Shown piece after piece: positions 58,817 to 64,000 of a stretch of DNA of 64,000 nucleotides. The number at the start of each line of letters is the position of its first letter. Within the stretch, counting starts at the first letter, position 1. This DNA is from Serinicoccus sediminis (GTDB lineage Bacteria; Actinomycetota; Actinomycetes; Actinomycetales; Dermatophilaceae), in NCBI RefSeq assembly GCF_004153545.1, contig NZ_SDVA01000007.1, positions 62,001-126,000 of the forward strand, read 5' to 3'. The notes under the pieces are model-generated. The model searched no databases and was not told the origin of the DNA. It saw only the letters and a program-made list of their open reading frames with translations. The position numbers and the translations under genes were made by a program.

Positions 58817-59650
58817 TCAGATGCGCTCGACGATGCGGGCCAGCAGCTCGCCGCAGCGCTGGGCCGCGGCGGTGCCGGCGTCGATGACCTCCTGGTGGTC
58901 CAGCGGGGCCTCGCCGATCCCGGCCGCCGCGTTGGTGACGAGGGAGACGCCGAGCACCTCGAGCCCTGCCTGCCGCGCGGCGATCGCCTCCAGGGCGGTC
59001 GACATACCGACGAGGTCACCGCCCAGCACGCGGGCCATCCGGACCTCCGCGGGAGTCTCGTAGTGCGGCCCGGGGAACTGCACGTAGACGCCCTCGTCCA
59101 GGTCGGGGTCGACCTCCCGGGCCAGGTCCCGCAGCCGGGCGGAGTAGAGGTCGGTGAGGTCGACGAAGTTCGCGCCCTCGACCGGCGAGGTCGCGGTGAG
59201 GTTGAGGTGGTCCTTGATGAGCACCGGCGTGCCGGGCGCCCACTCCGGGCGCAGCCCGCCGCAGCCGTTGGTCAGCACGATGGTGGAGCACCCGGCCGCG
59301 GCCGCGGTGCGCACGGCGTGGACGACCGAGCGCACGCCCTTGCCCTCGTAGAAGTGGGTGCGGGTGCCGTAGACCAGCGCCCGCTTTCCGCTGCTGAGCG
59401 GGATGGAGCGCATGGTCCCGGAGTGCCCGGCCACGGCCGCCGCGGCGAAGCCCGGCACGTCCGCGTGGTCGACCTCCGCGTCGGCGGCGCCCAGCGCGTC
59501 CGCGGCAGGCTTCCACCCGCTGCCGAGCACCAGCGCGATGTCGTGCCGTTCGGCGCCGGTGCGGCGGGCGATGACGTCGGCCGCGGCTGCGGCCACCTCC
59601 CGGGGATCGGTCGCGGGGTCGTCGAGGTCGGGGGGAGCACCAGTAGTCAC
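58817..59650 (-). CDS. Purine nucleoside phosphorylase, trimeric type
   Basis: 277 residues. LVLGSGW (about 40-46), YGTRTHFYEGKG, LTNGCGGLRPEW and FPGPHYETPAEVRM are the markers of the trimeric class (inosine/guanosine-specific), with VGMSTALEAIAA holding the substrate Glu region. GTG at 59650 lies 6 nt after a TACCCT box, so the longer frame to 59713 is rejected. It feeds ribose-1-phosphate to the mutase gene that follows after 9 nt. Confidence 0.94.
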   Translation of the reverse strand: MTTGAPPDLDDPATDPREVAAAAADVIARRTGAERHDIALVLGSGWKPAADALGAADAEVDHADVPGFAAAAVAGHSGTMRSIPLSSGKRALVYGTRTHFYEGKGVRSVVHAVRTAAAAGCSTIVLTNGCGGLRPEWAPGTPVLIKDHLNLTATSPVEGANFVDLTDLYSARLRDLAREVDPDLDEGVYVQFPGPHYETPAEVRMARVLGGDLVGMSTALEAIAARQAGLEVLGVSLVTNAAAGIGEAPLDHQEVIDAGTAAAQRCGELLARIVERI

Positions 59651-59656
59651 CGGTTC

Positions 59657-59675
59657 AGGGTAGCGATGGTTTGAT
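59657..59675. promoter_or_regulatory. Divergent leaderless promoters of PNP and lpdA
   Basis: TACCCT on the minus strand (59657-59662) ends 6 nt before the PNP GTG. TTTGAT on the plus strand (59670-59675), a weaker box, ends 6 nt before the lpdA GTG. Confidence 0.5.
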
Positions 59676-59681
59676 GGGGCC

Positions 59682-61148
59682 GTGAGTGCTGCCACCAAGT
59701 CCGTCGTCGTCATCGGGGGAGGCCCCGGGGGCTACGAAGCCGCCCTGGCCGCCGCCCAGCTCGGCTCCGAGGTGACCGTCGTCGAGCGCTCCGGGCTGGG
59801 GGGCGCCGCGGTGCTCACCGACTGCGTACCGAGCAAGGCGCTCATCGCCACCGCCGACTTCATGGACCGGTTCAGCGCCGCCAAGCGCATCGGGGTGCAC
59901 TTCGACGGCGCACAGGTCCCCGGCGACCAGGGCGTGACCGCGCACATCGCGGACGTCAACAGCCGCATCATGGAGCTGGCACAGGCGCAGAGCCGGGACA
60001 TCGGCGAGCGGCTGGAGTCCGCCGGGGTGGAGGTCGTCCAGGGGGCCGGGAGGCTCCTCGGTTCGGGCCGGGTGCAGGTGGTCGAGGGCGTGGAGGACGT
60101 CGACTCCGGGGAGGAGCCGGCCCCGCACGACGAGGACTGCGAGCACGAGCGCGGCCACCGCGAGCTGGAGGCCGACGTCATCCTCGTCTCGACCGGCGCT
60201 CGTCCGCGCGTCCTGGACTCGGCCCAGCCGGACGGCGAGCGGATCCTCACCTGGCAGCAGATCTGGAACCTCGCCGAGCTCCCCGAGCACCTCGTCGTCA
60301 TCGGCTCCGGCGTCACCGGCGCCGAGCTGGCGCACGCCTACCTCGGGCTCGGCTGCCGGGTCACCCTCATCTCCTCCCGTGACCGGGTGCTGCCGGGGGA
60401 GGACGCCGACGCCGCCAACGTCGTGGAGGAGGTGTTCCGCCGCCGTGGCATGACCGTGCTCAACCGCTCCCGGGCCGGCGCCGTCCGGCGCGAGGGGGAC
60501 GGGGTCGTCGTCACCCTCGAGGACGGCCGGGAGGTCGAGGGCAGCCACGCCCTGCTGGCCGTCGGGTCCATCCCCAACACCACGGACATGGGCCTGGAGG
60601 AGGCCGGCGTGCGGCTGAGCCGCTCCGGCCACGTCGAGGTCGACCGGGTCTCCCGCACCAGCGCCCCGGGGGTGTATGCCGCGGGGGACTGCACGGGCGT
60701 GTTCCCGCTCGCCTCGATCGCGGCGATGCAGGGCCGCATCGCGGTCGCGCACTCGCTCGGTGACGCCGTCGCCCCCCTGTCGCTGGGCAAGGTGAGCTCC
60801 AACATCTTCACCGACCCGGAGATCGCCACGGTCGGGGTGAGCCAGGCCGACGTCGACGAGGGCCGGGTGGACGCCCGGGCGGTCATGCTGCCGCTCACCA
60901 AGAACCCGCGGGCCAAGATGCAGAACCTGCAGGACGGCTTCGTCAAGCTCTTCGCCCGCAGCGGCAGCGCCACCATCGTCGGTGGCGTGGTGGTCGCGCC
61001 CCGGGCCAGCGAGCTCATCTTCCCGATCGCGCTGGCCGTCGCGAACCGGCTCAACGTCGACCAGTTCTCGGCGACCTTCACGGTCTACCCCTCGATGAGC
61101 GGCTCGCTCTCGGAGGCCGCCCGCCAGCTGCACGAGATCGCCGACTGA
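59682..61148 (+). CDS. lpdA: NAD(P)H-quinone dehydrogenase, LpdA type
   Basis: 488 residues, pyridine nucleotide-disulfide oxidoreductase fold: FAD motif VVVIGGGPGGYEAA at the start, NAD motif VVIGSGVTGAELA in the middle, the second FAD motif GVYAAGDCTG and a C-terminal dimerisation domain. In place of the redox CxxxxC there is GGAAVLTDCVPSK with a single cysteine, as in mycobacterial LpdA (Rv3303c). It therefore cannot be a lipoamide dehydrogenase but fits a quinone reductase. An acidic/His insert (about 140-165) is unusual. Confidence 0.9.
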   Translation: MSAATKSVVVIGGGPGGYEAALAAAQLGSEVTVVERSGLGGAAVLTDCVPSKALIATADFMDRFSAAKRIGVHFDGAQVPGDQGVTAHIADVNSRIMELAQAQSRDIGERLESAGVEVVQGAGRLLGSGRVQVVEGVEDVDSGEEPAPHDEDCEHERGHRELEADVILVSTGARPRVLDSAQPDGERILTWQQIWNLAELPEHLVVIGSGVTGAELAHAYLGLGCRVTLISSRDRVLPGEDADAANVVEEVFRRRGMTVLNRSRAGAVRREGDGVVVTLEDGREVEGSHALLAVGSIPNTTDMGLEEAGVRLSRSGHVEVDRVSRTSAPGVYAAGDCTGVFPLASIAAMQGRIAVAHSLGDAVAPLSLGKVSSNIFTDPEIATVGVSQADVDEGRVDARAVMLPLTKNPRAKMQNLQDGFVKLFARSGSATIVGGVVVAPRASELIFPIALAVANRLNVDQFSATFTVYPSMSGSLSEAARQLHEIAD

Positions 61149-61165
61149 CCCCCCCTCATACGACC

Positions 61166-61384
61166 GAGCGCCGTGAATGGTGGGCCTGAGGGCGACCGAG
61201 CGCCGTCAATGGTTGGCCTGAGGGCGACCGGGCGCCGTCGATGGTTGGCTCGGTGGGGGTGAGAGCAACCATTCACGGCGCTCGGTGGGGGTGAGAGCAA
61301 CCATTCACGGCGCTCGGTGGGGGTGAGAGCAACCATCCACGACGCTCGGTGGGGGTAAGAGCAACCATTCACGGCGCTCGGTGG
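61166..61384. repeat. 32-bp tandem repeat array, cluster 2, with internal inversion
   Basis: Inverted units at 61166-61197, 61198-61229 and partial 61230-61250 are followed by direct units at 61252-61283, 61284-61315, 61316-61347 and 61348-61379 plus a partial. Direct units open GGTGGGGGTGAGAGCAACCA and end ACGGCGCTC. Inverted units share the CAACCAT...ACGGCGCTC half and differ in the other half. The array fills the gap between convergent lpdA and the carboxylase gene; nothing else is seen there. Confidence 0.95.
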
Positions 61385-61429
61385 TATGAGGCGGCGCGGC
61401 GCCGGTGGAGCGACTGGACGGTGCGGCTC

Positions 61430-63205
61430 TCAGTCGGCGAGCTCGCAGATGACGGCGCCGGTGGTGACGGTGTCACCGACGGCGGCCGACAGCCCGCTGA
61501 CCGTGCCGGCCTTGTGCGCCTTGATCGGCTGCTCCATCTTCATCGCCTCGAGCACGACGACGACGTCGCCCTCGGCCAGGGTCTGGCCCTCCTCGACGGC
61601 GATCTTGACGATGGTGCCCTGCATTGGGGCGGTCACGGCGTCGCCGGACGCCGCCGCGCCGCCGCCACCGCCGCGCGAGCGCTTCGGGGCCTTCTTGCGG
61701 CCGCCGCCCGAGGCGCCGGAGCCGCCGCCCAGGGCGAGCCCGGCGGGCAGCGACACCTCGAGGCGCTGGCCGCCGACCTCCACCACGACGGTCTGCCGCT
61801 CACCGTGCTCGGGGGCCTCCGCGGTCGGGCCGCTGTAGGGCTCGATCTGGTTGTCGAAGTCGGTCTCGATCCAGCGGGTGTGCACCGTGAAGGGAGACTC
61901 CGGGTCCTCCGGCGCGAACGCCGGGTCGGCGACCACGGCGCGGTGGAAGGCGAGCACGGTCGGCATACCCTCCAGCTCGAACTCGGCCAGCGCCCGGCGC
62001 GAGCGCTCCAGCGCCTGCTGCCGGGTACGCCCGGTGACGATGAGCTTGGCGAGCATCGAGTCGAACTGACCGGCCACGGTGTCGCCCTCGACGACGCCGG
62101 AGTCCAGGCGCACCCCCGGGCCCGACGGCGGCCGGAAGACCGTCGCGGTGCCCGGCGCCGGGAGGAAGTCACGGCCCGCGTCCTCGGCGTTGAGCCGGAA
62201 CTCGAACGAGTGCGCCACCGGTGCGGGGTCGTCGTAGCCCAGCTCCTCGCCGTCGGCGATGCGGAACTGCTCACGGACGAGGTCGACGCCGGTGACCTCC
62301 TCGGTCACCGGGTGCTCCACCTGCAGCCGGGTGTTGACCTCCAGGAAGGAGATGTCGCCCTCGGGGCCGACGAGGAACTCGCAGGTGCCGGCGCCGACGT
62401 AGCCCGCCTTCTGCAGGATGGCCTTGCTCGCACGCACGAGCTCGGCGTGCTGTTCCTCGCTCAGGAAGGGCGCCGGGGCCTCCTCGACGAGCTTCTGGTT
62501 GCGGCGCTGCAGCGAGCAGTCCCGCGTGGAGACGACGACGACGTTGCCGTGCTGGTCGGCCAGGCACTGGGTCTCGACGTGCCGGGGACGGTCGAGGAAG
62601 CGCTCGACGAAGCACTCGCCACGCCCGAAGGCGGTGACCGCCTCGCGGACCGCGGAGTCGAACAGGTCGGGGATCTCCTCCATCGTGCGGGCGACCTTGA
62701 GCCCGCGGCCGCCACCCCCGTAGGCGGCTTTGATGGCGACCGGGAGCCCGTGCTCCTCGGCGAAGGCCACGACCTCGTCGGGTCCCTCGACGGGGTCGGT
62801 GGTCCCGGGGACGAGCGGTGCCTCCGCCTCGAGCGCGATGTGCCGCGCCTTGACCTTGTCGCCGAGGGCGTCGATCGCCTCGGGGGAGGGGCCGATCCAG
62901 GTCAGCCCGGCGTCCATGACGGCCTGGGCGAAGGACGCGTTCTCGGCGAGGAAGCCGTAGCCCGGGTGCACCGCGTCCGCGCCCGCCTGCCGCGCCACGT
63001 CGAGCAGCTTCTCCTGCACCAGGTAGGACTCGCCGGGGGTGGAACCGCCGAGGGAGTACGCCTCGTCGGCGACCTTGACGTGCAGGGCGTCGCGGTCGGG
63101 GTCGGCGTAGACCGCGACCGAGCCCAGGCCTGCGTCGCTGCAGGCGCGGGCGATGCGCACGGCGATCTCGCCCCGGTTGGCAATGAGGACCTTGCTGATC
63201 GGCAT
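61430..63205 (-). CDS. Acyl-CoA carboxylase alpha subunit (biotin carboxylase + BCCP)
   Basis: 591 residues. The biotin carboxylase domain (about 1-450) starts [18 protein letters not shown] and has the ATP-binding [13 protein letters not shown] and the active-site [16 protein letters not shown] Gly/Lys/Arg linker (about 500-525) leads to the BCCP domain with EAMKMEQ, biotinylated at Lys556, 35 residues from the end. It carboxylates biotin for acetyl-, propionyl- or a branched acyl-CoA; the beta subunit is not in the window. ATG at 63205 lies 7 nt after TAGGGT, so the GTG at 63214 is rejected. Confidence 0.94.
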   Translation of the reverse strand: MPISKVLIANRGEIAVRIARACSDAGLGSVAVYADPDRDALHVKVADEAYSLGGSTPGESYLVQEKLLDVARQAGADAVHPGYGFLAENASFAQAVMDAGLTWIGPSPEAIDALGDKVKARHIALEAEAPLVPGTTDPVEGPDEVVAFAEEHGLPVAIKAAYGGGGRGLKVARTMEEIPDLFDSAVREAVTAFGRGECFVERFLDRPRHVETQCLADQHGNVVVVSTRDCSLQRRNQKLVEEAPAPFLSEEQHAELVRASKAILQKAGYVGAGTCEFLVGPEGDISFLEVNTRLQVEHPVTEEVTGVDLVREQFRIADGEELGYDDPAPVAHSFEFRLNAEDAGRDFLPAPGTATVFRPPSGPGVRLDSGVVEGDTVAGQFDSMLAKLIVTGRTRQQALERSRRALAEFELEGMPTVLAFHRAVVADPAFAPEDPESPFTVHTRWIETDFDNQIEPYSGPTAEAPEHGERQTVVVEVGGQRLEVSLPAGLALGGGSGASGGGRKKAPKRSRGGGGGAAASGDAVTAPMQGTIVKIAVEEGQTLAEGDVVVVLEAMKMEQPIKAHKAGTVSGLSAAVGDTVTTGAVICELAD

Positions 63206-63212
63206 GGGGGTC

Positions 63213-63218
63213 ACCCTA
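63213..63218 (-). promoter_or_regulatory. Leaderless -10 of the carboxylase gene
   Basis: TAGGGT on the minus strand ends 7 nt before the ATG at 63205. Confidence 0.65.
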
Positions 63219-63280
63219 GCCCGAGAGGTATGCCGTCGGCGCCAGGCAGCGCGGGGGCCCTGGGCTCGCCTGGACGAGGG

Positions 63281-63667
63281 TCAGGAGAGGCGCGCGACGT
63301 CCTCGGCGCAGCGCTGCTCCAGCTCGTCGAGCTCCCGCAGGCTGTCCTCGATGTCGCGGCGGCGCCGCTCCAGGTCCTGGCGACGGTCGCCGATCTGGGA
63401 CAGCAGGTAGCGCAGCTGCCCCACCTCCCCGGGCTGGTCGTCGTACATGTCGAGGATGGTCGCGATCTCCTCGAGGGAGAAGCCGAGCCGGCGTCCCCGC
63501 AGGATGAGCGCCAGACGGGTGCGCTCGCGGCGGTGGTAGATGCGCCGCTGGCCCTCCCGGTCCGGCGCGAGCAGCCCCAGGTGCTCGTAGTGCCGCAGCG
63601 CCCGGTGGGTGACGTCGTAGTCGTCAGCCATCTGGGCGATGGTCCACGTCGTCGTGGTCTCGGTCAC
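63281..63667 (-). CDS. MerR family transcriptional regulator
   Basis: 128 residues. N-terminal winged helix-turn-helix WTIAQMADDYDVTHRALRHYE (positions 8-28, written in part: key residues are R23 and Y27), then DREGQRRIY and a long coiled-coil (about 75-120). No cysteines for metal sensing in the usual places. It is divergent from an acyl-CoA dehydrogenase gene and a large palindrome lies between, so it probably controls acyl-CoA degradation in the manner of LiuR. Confidence 0.85.
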   Translation of the reverse strand: MTETTTTWTIAQMADDYDVTHRALRHYEHLGLLAPDREGQRRIYHRRERTRLALILRGRRLGFSLEEIATILDMYDDQPGEVGQLRYLLSQIGDRRQDLERRRRDIEDSLRELDELEQRCAEDVARLS

Positions 63668-63697
63668 GGTGCTTGTCCTAACGTCAAGGTGTCGCGC

Positions 63698-63737
63698 CCA
63701 TCCTGCTTGACCTTGGCGTCAACGTCAAGCAGGATGG
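63698..63737. promoter_or_regulatory. 40-bp palindrome, probable MerR operator
   Basis: Two 18-bp arms (left CCATCCTGCTTGACCTTG) flank GCGT with one mismatch. The centre holds TTGAC(C/G)TTG-N4-CAACGTCAA, like LiuR-type sites. TTGACC (63707-63712) may be the -35 of the acyl-CoA dehydrogenase gene with CAGGAT (63730-63735) as -10. A further half site TAACGTCAAG is at 63679-63688. Confidence 0.75.
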
Positions 63738-63798
63738 TGAGGACGTCGGCGGGAGCTCCCGCCGCCACCGTCGAGCGCGAGCGAGGATGCGGACACCG

Positions 63799-64000
63799 AT
63801 GTTCGAACTGACCGAGGACCACGAGGAGTTCCGCGGCCTGGTCCGCGAGTTCGCGGAGGCGGAGGTCGCCCCGCACGTCGAGCAGTGGGACAAGGACGCG
63901 CACTTCCCCGACGAGCTGGTGCCCAAGATGGGGGAGCTGGGCCTGTTCGGGCTCAACGCCCCCGAGGAGTTCGGCGGCGCCGGCACCGAGCACGGCGGCT
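63799..64000 (+). CDS. Acyl-CoA dehydrogenase, N-terminus only
   Basis: The first 67 residues are visible before the window ends. LTEDHEEFRGLVREFAEAEV and FPDELVPKMGELGLFGLNAP followed by EEFGGAG are the typical N-terminal helical domain of acyl-CoA dehydrogenases. The divergent MerR gene and palindrome suggest regulated expression. Chain-length preference cannot be told. Confidence 0.88.
   Translation, partial: MFELTEDHEEFRGLVREFAEAEVAPHVEQWDKDAHFPDELVPKMGELGLFGLNAPEEFGGAGTEHGG

Noticed and set aside
59682-61148. Dihydrolipoamide dehydrogenase (E3)
   Set aside because: The redox CxxxxC pair is incomplete (only one cysteine in GGAAVLTDCVPSK), which fits the LpdA quinone reductase instead.
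61166-61384. CRISPR-like array
   Set aside because: The units are contiguous with no spacers, the period is 32 bp, and half the units are inverted. No cas gene is near.

Overview
The window is about 64 kb of very GC-rich DNA (over 70% by eye) packed with short-spaced genes. WhiB, a His-tailed GroEL1, GuaB3, PerM-like DUF6350, MurT/GatD, SpoIIM/RDD/MoxR and an LpdA-type quinone reductase all point to Actinomycetota. Several blocks (groES-groEL1-whiB3-guaB-guaB3; pcrA-sucC-sucD-DUF6350-purN-purH; cdd/deoA/add/pmm/PNP/lpdA) follow gene orders known from mycobacteria and other actinomycetes. The style fits the order Micrococcales, perhaps an Intrasporangiaceae/Ornithinimicrobiaceae-type organism; the genus is a guess. 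I see no phage, transposase, integrase, CRISPR array, rRNA or tRNA. This is core chromosome.

Layout. 1-2450: a cut SAM methyltransferase divergent from a phospholipase-D-type enzyme. 2451-4800: heat-shock operon groES-groEL1 with a CIRCE-controlled promoter and a strong terminator. 4846-12208: whiB3-type regulator, then GMP synthesis genes guaB, guaB3 and guaA, interleaved with a beta-propeller protein, SURF1 and DUF3817. 12199-16220: murT-gatD (peptidoglycan amidation) convergent with three membrane protein genes. 16330-25449: pcrA, sucCD, DUF6350, purN and purH (purH under a ZTP riboswitch). 25439-34042: transporter, ACT protein, folD, mdh, LysM protein, RNA-ligase-like enzyme, glycosyltransferase, mannose-1-phosphate guanylyltransferase and pyrD. 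34032-41714: M20 amidohydrolase and a complete BMP-type nucleoside ABC importer with cytidine deaminase. 41866-44615: a ClC channel and two unknown proteins. 44728-48407: deoA, deoC, a cupin and add. 48457-57072: RDD, SpoIIM, DUF58, MoxR, DUF4350, DUF4129, a membrane domain protein, a uridine-kinase-like P-loop protein and a PH-domain protein. 57119-64000: phosphohexomutase, purine nucleoside phosphorylase, lpdA, biotin-carboxylase/BCCP subunit, a MerR regulator and the start of an acyl-CoA dehydrogenase.

How the genes work together. The main theme is purine/pyrimidine metabolism. De novo synthesis genes (guaB, guaA, purN, purH, folD, pyrD) sit beside a scavenging module that imports nucleosides (35631-41268), deaminates them (cdd, add), phosphorolyses them (deoA, PNP) and feeds the pentose into central metabolism (phosphomutase, deoC).

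The most notable non-gene signals are: a 32-bp tandem repeat family in two distant intergenic clusters, one containing an inversion; about 20 genes whose -10 box lies 6-8 nt before the start codon (leaderless transcripts); two divergent gene pairs whose -10 boxes overlap on the same TA step; a frequently repeated GGTATGCC/GGCATACC octamer; and a 40-bp palindrome at the MerR gene. No unknown multi-gene system of the defence or biosynthetic kind was found.
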